In this document: piece by piece, positions 6,810 through 13,694 of the stretch
How the letters are laid out: each line of letters begins with the position of its first letter
How positions within the stretch are numbered: the stretch's first letter is position 1
From: Candidatus Auribacterota bacterium
Lineage (GTDB): Bacteria > Auribacterota > JAFGBW01
Assembly: GCA_016932965.1 (NCBI GenBank)
Contig: JAFGBW010000081.1
Coordinates: forward strand, 1-13,694
Direction of reading: 5' to 3'
Length of the DNA: 13,694 nt
Position numbers and translations under genes: made by a program
The notes under the pieces: generated by a model
The model's database searches: none
Told to the model about the DNA's origin: nothing
The model's input: only the letters and a program-made list of their open reading frames with translations

Positions 6810-8540
6810 TCATCTGAAAATACAAATCATGTTTTTCCCTATCAGGATCAAAAGAATCAATTGAATTAGAAAAGGAAGATACAGAAGGTATTTAATTTTG
6901 TCATATTTTCTGGCATTAAGAAGAAGTAAAGCCAAAAATGATCCGATAGCAATTGGAATAAACCAGAGATTATGACTTGAAAATGAGACATAAAACAAGG
7001 CTATACCCAGGGTAAATTCGATGATCTGAACTTTCAGGGAATTGCTTTTAAAATCCAAAAAACCGTTGTTCTGGATTGCCGTTTTATCCGTTTTGTCCCC
7101 TGTAATCGGAAAAAACGTCATCCCCGTAATCAGGTAAGAAATAATACTCAGGGTTGAAGACAGTGTTAAGGAAGTATAAATACCAGTTGAAACAAAAAGA
7201 TAATTCAGACATTTCATGGGTTGTTTCCTCAATTCCATGAAGGCAGGAATGACCGGGTAAAGAAGTCCCAGGGCAATCAAAACATAAAAGTCCGTGGTCC
7301 AGTGCATGTTATATCTTAATCCGGATAAATAATCAGTCACGTGTTTCCCTGCTGAAGCAACAGGCAGATTAAACATGGCTCCGGTGAGATTGAATGCCTG
7401 GAAGAAAAATGGAAGAAAAAAGGCTATCAGAAGAATAAAAAAAATAAACGGAGCGGACATCAGCATACTGAACCCCGATGCCAGCAGGTCCGCCTTTTCA
7501 AACCAGGGAATATTTTCCGAACAAATAAAATTTAAAAAGTTTTTTCTGAAAAATTCCGCAGTACCCCTGACCCATTTTTCATGGCGTTTCCGGAAAGCAG
7601 GATAATCTTGAGGTATATCCTCACCAGTCCAGACGTTTGCTGCAAGTATTCCCTGGTAACCGATTTCTCTTATCCTGGCTGAAAAAGCCAGATCTTCACT
7701 GACCACTTCGGGGAGGCCGTTGATTTTTTCCCAGACTTCCATTTTGATAAGCGCTGAATGTCCGTAAAACATCACAAATCCGGATGAGTTACGGTATGGC
7801 ATAAAATATTTCCAGTGAATGGAAATCTGCAGGGCCATGTCCGAGGCAAAAACCGAGGTATTTTTTTCAGAAGCACTGCAGCAGGCCTGGACAAAGCCTA
7901 TGGATTCATCCGCCTGAAAATATGGTAAAAGGGATGAAAGAAAATTTACAGGCAGAATACCGTCCGAATCGGACACGGCAAAATATTTAAAATCGTCATG
8001 AATCAGCCTCAGGGCGTTATTCATATTTCCAGCCTTGAATCCGGTTTTGTTTTCCCTTCTAATCACCTGAATTTTATTCCTATTGAAATCAGGCATCCTT
8101 GAGGGGATAACATCAGAAATAAACGCATCAATTTTCTTATGTCCGGCTCCCGGGCTGCTGTCATCCAATATAAAAACCTTGTAATCTGGATAATCCTGAT
8201 TAAGGCAGGAAAGACATGCTTCCTGATTAAAATCGTTTCTGGTCAGATATAAGAGCGCTATAGGAGGAAGGTATGAATTTTTTTCATTTATCGAAAAGGG
8301 ATTGATATGCAGGGGTGGTGGGATGTTATTTTTTGAAAACCTGGAAAATATAATGGCCAGAATATTATAGACCTCATAGAAAAAAAACAGATTAAAAAAA
8401 AGAACAAACAGGAGTATTCCCAGGAGGGAATACCAATTAGGTGCAATAAATATAAAAGAAAGAAGTCTCGGACTGAAATAAAGGGATACCAGACTGAACA
8501 GCCATAAAACGGTGACAGAAAAAACAGGACTTTTCCTCAT
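6810..8540 (-). CDS. Membrane-bound family 2 glycosyltransferase (cellulose synthase-like)
   Basis: A 576-residue inner-membrane GT2 enzyme, probably moving sugars from nucleotide donors into a polysaccharide or surface glycan. Two N-terminal membrane helices (about 8-30 and 36-62) precede a cytoplasmic GT-A domain (about 92-335). The domain shows DD at 126-127, a KAGNMNNAL segment (169-177), the DxD motif SDSDG (190-194), SED (281-283) as the likely catalytic base, and RHEKW (319-323) in place of the usual Q/RxxRW. Several further membrane helices follow (about 356-382, 417-435, 446-475, 504-542 and 549-570). There is no PilZ domain. The start at 8540 has no clear ribosome site, but an in-frame stop just upstream (8550-8552) leaves no earlier ATG. 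The acceptor and sugar cannot be read from the sequence. It faces the secretion cluster tail to tail and shares no operon with it. Confidence 0.87.
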   Translation of the reverse strand: MRKSPVFSVTVLWLFSLVSLYFSPRLLSFIFIAPNWYSLLGILLFVLFFNLFFFYEVYNILAIIFSRFSKNNIPPPLHINPFSINEKNSYLPPIALLYLTRNDFNQEACLSCLNQDYPDYKVFILDDSSPGAGHKKIDAFISDVIPSRMPDFNRNKIQVIRRENKTGFKAGNMNNALRLIHDDFKYFAVSDSDGILPVNFLSSLLPYFQADESIGFVQACCSASEKNTSVFASDMALQISIHWKYFMPYRNSSGFVMFYGHSALIKMEVWEKINGLPEVVSEDLAFSARIREIGYQGILAANVWTGEDIPQDYPAFRKRHEKWVRGTAEFFRKNFLNFICSENIPWFEKADLLASGFSMLMSAPFIFFILLIAFFLPFFFQAFNLTGAMFNLPVASAGKHVTDYLSGLRYNMHWTTDFYVLIALGLLYPVIPAFMELRKQPMKCLNYLFVSTGIYTSLTLSSTLSIISYLITGMTFFPITGDKTDKTAIQNNGFLDFKSNSLKVQIIEFTLGIALFYVSFSSHNLWFIPIAIGSFLALLLLNARKYDKIKYLLYLPFLIQLILLILIGKNMICIFR

Positions 8541-8622
8541 GCGCGGACATTAAATTAAAAAGTTGCAGAATAGAAGAGTTTTTTGCTAGTAATATAATCA
8601 TTCTTTTTTTGGGGGGTATTCC
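8541..8622. promoter_or_regulatory. Divergent intergenic region with TATAAT box
   Basis: The 82 bases between two diverging genes must hold both promoters. A perfect TATAAT lies at 8593-8598 on the plus strand, but no -35 box sits at normal spacing (TTGCAG at 8563-8568 is 24 bases away). A T run leads into GGGGGG at 8611-8616, which is the likely ribosome site six bases before the ATG at 8623. No clear minus-strand promoter was seen. Confidence 0.4.
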
Positions 8623-10254
8623 ATGAAACCTTCATGTAAACGTCTTATTTATATTTCAGTTATTACAGCTTCCTGCTTTCTCTGCGCCTATGTGGGACTG
8701 ATGGAGGGGATCAAGGCCGCCGGTTATCGTTACCTTGAGAAGAGAAAATTCGACAAGGCTCTAAAATCCTTTTCATATGCGGGGGATAAAAAAGGCCAGG
8801 GAGAGGCTTTTAACGGTCTGAAACAATATGACCCGGCAATCAGGGTTTTTGATGAGGTAAAAGATCATTCGGGACTGGGGAATTCTTATCTCGCCAAGGG
8901 TGAATACAACAAGGCATTGGAACATTACAGAAAAGCCGGTGACAAATCGGGTCTTGGTCTGGCGGCCTGTTCCAGGAGGAATTACGATAAAGCCATTGAA
9001 TATTTTACTGAAAATAATGACCGCTCCGGCCTTGGCTTGGCCTATCTGGGCAAATTCGATTATGACAGGGCGGAAGAATATTTTAAAAGCGCCAACGACA
9101 AATCAGGCCTGGGGTTGGTGGAATGCGCCAGAAAAAATTACGAAAAAGCCCTGGAATATTTCAGAGAATGCAATGATTTCAGCGGGCAGGGCAATGCCTA
9201 TCTGGGAATGGGGGAAACGGAAAAGGCAAGGGAATGTTTCATTAAAGCCAATGATCTGAACGGCCTTGGAAAAGTTCTTGTAGCGGAGAGAAAGTATGAA
9301 TCCGCCTGTCATGTGTTTGCCAACACGAAAAACTATTCAGGCCTGGGGACCGCGCTTATAGGACTCCACAGATACGACGAAGCCATCGCTCAATTCAGGA
9401 AAGTCAATGACCGTCAGGGCATAGGACTGGCTCAGATCGGGCAGAAAAACTATGATAAGGCTTTCCAATCATTCAGGCAGATCAATGACTTGCTTGGGGA
9501 AGCTCTTGTGTATATGGAAATCGACGATGTTGAAAAGGCGAAAGAAATTTTTCAGAGCAAAAACGACAGCTTCGGGCTGGGTTTGGCGGCTTTGGACAAA
9601 AGGGAAATAGAAGACGCGCTGACTTATTTTGCATCTGCAAATGATTATTCCGGCCTGGGGCTTGTGAACCTGGCTGTCCGGGACTTTCAGAGATCAGAGG
9701 AATACTTTAAAAAATACAATGACTACGACGGGCTTGGTTCATCATCACTGGAACAAAAAAATCTGAACAATGCCCTGGAATATTTTGAAAAAACCGGCAA
9801 CAAATCCGCCCTGGGGGATCTATATTACAAAATCCAGAATTATGACAAAGCCTTTAAAATATTTGACGAAGCGAACTTTTATTCAAAGGCCGCGGGTGCC
9901 CTGGCGGAAAATGACAAGCCTGAGGAGGCAATCCATTACGTTCAGGACAAATTAGAAAAGAACCCGGACCAGCCGGAACTATATGAGATTTTAGGCAGGC
10001 TTTATTCGGGAAAAATGGATCTTGAAAAAGCTGACATGACTTATCAGAAACTGGGGGAAAGGGAATTGTACCAGGCCAAAAGCCTGTTTTTAAGGGCGGC
10101 CTTGTATTTTAAATTTCAAAAATACGATGAAGCCGAGAAACTGATCGATGAACTGAAAATAAATTTTAAAAACAGTTCTTTTACTGAAAAGGCGGGCAGC
10201 CTGCTTCCGGCAATAGACATAATAAGGAAGTCGGGTTCGGTAAACATGGAGTGA
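8623..10254 (+). CDS. Membrane-anchored protein with fifteen 26-residue TPR-like repeats
   Basis: A 543-residue protein I cannot match to a named family. The N-terminus has a basic start and one hydrophobic helix (about 8-27) without a clear cleavage site or canonical lipobox, so it is probably a signal anchor with the body in the periplasm. Residues 31-420 are fifteen consecutive repeats of exactly 26 residues with consensus SGLGLAYLGKxxYDKALEYF followed by about six residues ending in ND plus one. The second half of each unit matches helix B of a TPR (YxKAxxYF). The first helix is about eight residues shorter than in a 34-residue TPR. The C-terminal part (about 421-520) changes to longer, more ordinary TPR-like units, for example KAAGALAENDKPEEAI and RAALYFKFQKYDEAEKLI. 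It is likely a protein-binding solenoid. The RHS gene follows on the same strand 66 bases later. A link to secretion or to the RHS protein is inference. Confidence 0.85.
   Translation: MKPSCKRLIYISVITASCFLCAYVGLMEGIKAAGYRYLEKRKFDKALKSFSYAGDKKGQGEAFNGLKQYDPAIRVFDEVKDHSGLGNSYLAKGEYNKALEHYRKAGDKSGLGLAACSRRNYDKAIEYFTENNDRSGLGLAYLGKFDYDRAEEYFKSANDKSGLGLVECARKNYEKALEYFRECNDFSGQGNAYLGMGETEKARECFIKANDLNGLGKVLVAERKYESACHVFANTKNYSGLGTALIGLHRYDEAIAQFRKVNDRQGIGLAQIGQKNYDKAFQSFRQINDLLGEALVYMEIDDVEKAKEIFQSKNDSFGLGLAALDKREIEDALTYFASANDYSGLGLVNLAVRDFQRSEEYFKKYNDYDGLGSSSLEQKNLNNALEYFEKTGNKSALGDLYYKIQNYDKAFKIFDEANFYSKAAGALAENDKPEEAIHYVQDKLEKNPDQPELYEILGRLYSGKMDLEKADMTYQKLGERELYQAKSLFLRAALYFKFQKYDEAEKLIDELKINFKNSSFTEKAGSLLPAIDIIRKSGSVNME
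8713..9882 (+). repeat. Array of fifteen 78-bp coding repeats (26 residues each)
   Basis: Fifteen units, in frame and without spacers or length changes, cover codons 31-420. Strongly repeated positions within a unit are G2, G4, A6, L8, Y13, A16, Y/F19-F20 and N24-D25. The DNA copies are well diverged, so the array is old or under selection for structure and is not a recent tandem duplication. Confidence 0.9.
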
Positions 10255-10308
10255 AAACGGCTGAAGAACCCAGAAAATTAAAAAAGACCAATAGAAAATA
10301 ACCAGAAA

Positions 10309-10320
10309 AGGGGAAGAACC
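10309..10320 (+). promoter_or_regulatory. Ribosome binding site of the RHS gene
   Basis: AGGGG at 10309-10313 lies seven bases before the ATG at 10321. It fixes the start of the partial gene that follows. The 66-base interval before it has no obvious terminator. Confidence 0.65.
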
Positions 10321-13300
10321 ATGATAAACAGATGTCTGAATGCATTAATATTAATGACAGGAGTATTTCTTCAGTTACCCTGCCAGGCGGCTTATGATGT
10401 GGATTTTGGCAAAGCAATGGGGATAACGCATGCCAATCCGTTTGCCACGGACGAGGTGGAGTACGCACCGCATGATCTGCTCGAAGCTGACAAGATGACG
10501 TACACGGCCGAGGACTTCAACATTGCCGGAAAAGGCCGCGGAGCAGATCTGAACCTATCCTTCATCCGGTATTACACGAACGAGAATTCAGCCAAGGGCG
10601 TATGCGGACACGGCTGGAGCACCTGTCTGGATGTCACTCTTCAGTTTGTAGGAATGCTGGTGGATGCGGTTATCCTTGATGAAAAAGGGGAGATGTTCAC
10701 GTTTTCCGTGAACGGGACCGACACCTGGGAGCCGAAATCCGAGCCCAACCCGCACCGGTTTTACAAGCAGCAAATCAATCCGGAAACCTTTTATTATATT
10801 TTTGAAAGAAAGTACGGAAATAAATATTATTTTGATTCAACCTTCCTGCTGCTGGAGAAAATCACGGACCGGAACGGAAACACGATTGTATACAACAGGG
10901 ACCCGGAAACCAATCTTATCACATCAATCGAGGACAATTCCGGCAGGCAGATCCAGTTCACCTATGATTCTTTCCGGAAAACCGTTCTGACCGTCACAGG
11001 GCCTGACAACAGGACGTTTCATTACTATTACAACTCCATTCTGGACAATCTCATCCAGGTGACAGATCCGGAAAACAATTCAACCTTCTTCGAATATACG
11101 CATTATAACGTTCACAATATCACAAAAATCATCACCCCCAACGGGAACTACCAGGCTTTTAACTATGGCATTGAAAAATTGAGCGAAATATTTCAGGGGC
11201 CTCATCTCATTTCAACGATTTCCTGTTTCGAGGCGGGAGAGATAAAGAACGTTCAGATGCAAAATCCTGTGGGATTCACGGCAACAAGAAACATTCTGAA
11301 AACGTATGATACCAATCCCCCGACCACCACCATCACCTCAACGGACAACACCGGCACTGAAACCGACATCCTGGATAAATACGGCTACGAATGGAAATAC
11401 ACGGATAAAAAGGGCAGGTACACCGTGATGACCAGGGACATCAGGGGAAACGTACTTTCCATGAGGAATGCCAAGGGATACACAACCACCCAGACATTTT
11501 CCGCGTTAAACAAACCCCTGGTCATGACCTCGCCGCTGAGCCTCGTTGAAAGATTTATTTATGATGCAAAGGGGAATCTCATCCAATACACCAACGGGGA
11601 GGGCGGGATTTATACGCTCTCATATGATGCAAACGGACTGCCGTTGACTTTCACCGATCCGAACAACAAAACCGAAACCTATGAATATGACAGTTACGGC
11701 AACATGACAAAAGTGACGGATTCGGAAACCGGCGTGAAGGAATTCTCCTATGATTTATATGGCAACTGCATCCGGGAAAAGGACGAACGGGGATATGAGA
11801 CTTTCTTTGAATATGACCGGATGAACCGGCTGAAAAAGACGACATTTCCGGATTTGTCCACCCGGGTTCTCACTTATGACGGAAACGGAAATGTTTTGAC
11901 GACTCAGGATGAAAACGGGAATGAAACGGTTTTCACCTATAACGAATGGGACAAAAAGGCCACGGTCAGGGACGCTGAAGGAAACATCCGGAGTTTCACC
12001 TATGATGCCATTGGACGCTTAAGCGCCGTGACGGACGGGAACAACCAAGTCTGGACCTATGAATATGATGTCCTGAACAATCTGACAAAGAAAACCTTTC
12101 CTGACGAAAGCTTCATCCGGTACGAATTTGACATTCAAAGTTCGAGCAAAATGGTTCCTTCCGCCGGGGTGAAACCGAAAAACGTCACAGATGCCATGGG
12201 GGCTGTGACAAACTTTCAATATGATGAGATGTACGCGCTGTTTAAAGAGACAGACGCCCTGCAGAAAACCACGACCTTCATTCACGACAGCCTGGACAGG
12301 ATCATCACTTACAGGGACAAACTGGGCAAAAACTACAACATGACGTACAACAAGCTGAACAAGGTGACCTCGGCCCAGAATCCTTTGGGATATGTGAGTT
12401 CCACAGTATACGACAAAATGGGCCAAGTACTGAGCAAAACGGACTCAAACGGAAAAACAGTCAGCTACACCTATGACGGGGAAGGCCGGGTCAAAACCGT
12501 GACCAATGCGCTCTCACAGACGGTTTCATACAGTTATGACGCAGAGGGGAACGTTATTTCCATCACAGATGCGAAAAACAATTCCGTGAATTATGAATAT
12601 GACAGCCGGGGAAGGGTCTCAAAGGAAAGGGATGCTCTGGGGAATGAATCGCGGGTGTTCTATGACAATGCCGGAAACATTGTCAGAAAAGTGAGGCCGG
12701 ACAACACGGAAGTGCTTTATACGTATTACAGAAACAATCTGTTAAAAACGATCAGTTACCCGGCGGCAGGCAAGACGGTTTCCTTTGAATATGACGGGAA
12801 CAACAATCCGGTAAAGATGACGGACTGGCTGGGTGAGACGAACTATGTTTATGACAGCCGGAACCGGCTGACAGAGATCACGGAACCAACGGGACGAAAA
12901 ATCCGCTACGAATATGACGCAAACGGGCGGAGGACCGCGTTAAAATTATTGAATGACGGCGTGAGTGAGGCATACAGACTGAACTACACTTACGACGTTT
13001 TAAACCGTCTGACCAGGATAGCGGACAGTTCCAATGCTTTTGTGAATTTCACCTATGATGCGCTTGGCAGAAGAATCCTTCAGGAATACTCCAACGGGGT
13101 GAAGGCTGCCTTTGTCTATAATGACATCAGCTTTTTAACACGGATCAGGGCCGTGAACTCAGGGAACGGTGTAATCATGCAGTTGGATTACACGCATGAC
13201 AAAGCGGGAAACATTTTAAGCGAAACTGAACAGGGCGGTCTGACCAAAACTTATTCCTATGACAGCATTTATCAGCTTCTGGGGGTGGGTTACTCAGACG

Positions 13301-13694
13301 GGACATCGTGTGCGTTTTCCTATGACGCAGCCGGAAACCGGCTTTCCAAAACAGAGAACGGGATCAGTACCACTTACACCTACAACAATCTGAACCAGCT
13401 GACCCAGGCTTTAGAAAACGGAGTCCAGACGGATTTTGTTTATGACCTGAACGGGAATCTCCTTCAGGAAACAAACGCAAACCAGATCATGACCTATGGG
13501 TACAACTTCCTGAACAAGGTTGCTTCAATCAATAAGGTGACGGCAACGGAGAATATCACCCTTTCCATGGTTTACAACTCCGAGGGAAAAAGAATCAGTA
13601 AAGCTTACTCCACGGGTGAAACCTGGAATTACGTTTATGACGGCCAGAACGTATTGCAGGAGCAAAACGGGGGCAATACTTCCTTCTACCTCCC
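10321..13694 (+). CDS. Exported RHS/YD-repeat protein, 3' end cut by the window
   Basis: The frame is open from the ATG at 10321 to the right edge, giving 1124 complete codons and no stop. A Sec signal peptide (about 1-23, ending QLPCQAA) is followed by an N-terminal RHS-associated domain of the DUF6531 type (about 45-200). Its family landmarks are AGKGRGADLNLSFIRYY (69-85) and GHGWS (96-100). A looser YD-like stretch continues to about 400. Canonical YD repeats then fill the rest, for example YEYDSYGNMTKVTD and FTYDAIGRLSAVTD. RHS repeats wrap into a beta-strand shell that often encloses a C-terminal toxin. Here the C-terminus, including any PxxxxDPxG-type core end and variable tip, lies beyond the window, so toxin or adhesin function cannot be judged. 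The signal peptide implies Sec export, and the T2SS 3.5 kb upstream is one possible route onward. Confidence 0.9.
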   Translation, partial: MINRCLNALILMTGVFLQLPCQAAYDVDFGKAMGITHANPFATDEVEYAPHDLLEADKMTYTAEDFNIAGKGRGADLNLSFIRYYTNENSAKGVCGHGWSTCLDVTLQFVGMLVDAVILDEKGEMFTFSVNGTDTWEPKSEPNPHRFYKQQINPETFYYIFERKYGNKYYFDSTFLLLEKITDRNGNTIVYNRDPETNLITSIEDNSGRQIQFTYDSFRKTVLTVTGPDNRTFHYYYNSILDNLIQVTDPENNSTFFEYTHYNVHNITKIITPNGNYQAFNYGIEKLSEIFQGPHLISTISCFEAGEIKNVQMQNPVGFTATRNILKTYDTNPPTTTITSTDNTGTETDILDKYGYEWKYTDKKGRYTVMTRDIRGNVLSMRNAKGYTTTQTFSALNKPLVMTSPLSLVERFIYDAKGNLIQYTNGEGGIYTLSYDANGLPLTFTDPNNKTETYEYDSYGNMTKVTDSETGVKEFSYDLYGNCIREKDERGYETFFEYDRMNRLKKTTFPDLSTRVLTYDGNGNVLTTQDENGNETVFTYNEWDKKATVRDAEGNIRSFTYDAIGRLSAVTDGNNQVWTYEYDVLNNLTKKTFPDESFIRYEFDIQSSSKMVPSAGVKPKNVTDAMGAVTNFQYDEMYALFKETDALQKTTTFIHDSLDRIITYRDKLGKNYNMTYNKLNKVTSAQNPLGYVSSTVYDKMGQVLSKTDSNGKTVSYTYDGEGRVKTVTNALSQTVSYSYDAEGNVISITDAKNNSVNYEYDSRGRVSKERDALGNESRVFYDNAGNIVRKVRPDNTEVLYTYYRNNLLKTISYPAAGKTVSFEYDGNNNPVKMTDWLGETNYVYDSRNRLTEITEPTGRKIRYEYDANGRRTALKLLNDGVSEAYRLNYTYDVLNRLTRIADSSNAFVNFTYDALGRRILQEYSNGVKAAFVYNDISFLTRIRAVNSGNGVIMQLDYTHDKAGNILSETEQGGLTKTYSYDSIYQLLGVGYSDGTSCAFSYDAAGNRLSKTENGISTTYTYNNLNQLTQALENGVQTDFVYDLNGNLLQETNANQIMTYGYNFLNKVASINKVTATENITLSMVYNSEGKRISKAYSTGETWNYVYDGQNVLQEQNGGNTSFYL
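11560..12132 (+). repeat. Run of ten YD motifs spaced exactly 21 residues
   Basis: From Y414-D415 to F603-D604 of the RHS protein, ten motif positions follow each other at exactly 21 codons (63 bp): residues 414, 435, 456, 477, 498, 519, 540, 561, 582 and 603. The last has EFD in place of YD. The regularity breaks at about residue 605 and resumes less strictly to the end of the window. Confidence 0.85.

Noticed and set aside
8713-9882. Regular 78-bp repeats as a CRISPR-like or DNA-level array
   Set aside because: The units are in frame and diverged at DNA level, with conservation at protein positions, and there are no unique spacers.
12019-12426. Minus-strand open frame of 135 codons inside the RHS gene
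   Set aside because: The plus strand carries clear YD repeats through the whole stretch, and the opposite frame is a by-product of its repeated codon pattern.

Overview
The window comes from a Gram-negative bacterium: it encodes an outer-membrane secretin with its inner-membrane platform, a major pseudopilin with a prepilin leader, and proteins with Sec-type N-termini. The moderately AT-rich DNA and the gene set (GspL/GspM-like proteins, GspG, a GspA-type ATPase, GspB/GspC-like proteins, GspD) would fit a deltaproteobacterial (Desulfobacterota-like) genome. That taxonomic guess is inference; nothing here fixes a species.

Layout. Bases 1-360 hold no convincing complete gene, only a possible 3' end of an upstream gene and a perfect 12-bp inverted repeat. 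From 361 to 6784 a tightly packed plus-strand cluster encodes a type II secretion (T2SS) sub-assembly in the order L-M-G-A-B-C-D. Most joints overlap by 4 to 17 bases or are 2 bases apart. The one real gap is 112 bases before gspD, and it contains a GC-rich hairpin. A membrane glycosyltransferase of family GT2 lies convergently on the minus strand (6810-8540). After an 82-base divergent intergenic region, a plus-strand gene (8623-10254) encodes a membrane-anchored protein with fifteen back-to-back repeats of exactly 26 residues, a compact TPR-like unit. Sixty-six bases later an exported YD-repeat (RHS-type) protein begins at 10321 and runs off the right edge without a stop.

How the parts could work together. 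GspL, GspM, GspC and GspB would form the inner-membrane platform. GspG would be the main subunit of the pseudopilus. GspA would be a soluble AAA+ ATPase partnered with GspB. GspD would be the outer-membrane channel. The assembly ATPase GspE, platform protein GspF, minor pseudopilins H-K and prepilin peptidase are not in the window and must be encoded elsewhere if the machine is complete. The exported RHS protein downstream could be a substrate or surface partner of this machine, and the 26-residue-repeat protein could be an accessory factor. These links rest on proximity alone.

The most unusual observations are the exact 26-residue repeat array, the gap-free match between the C-terminal domains of the GspB-like and GspC-like neighbours, the split T2SS gene set with a stripped-down GspA, and the Thr-rich insertion in the secretin.
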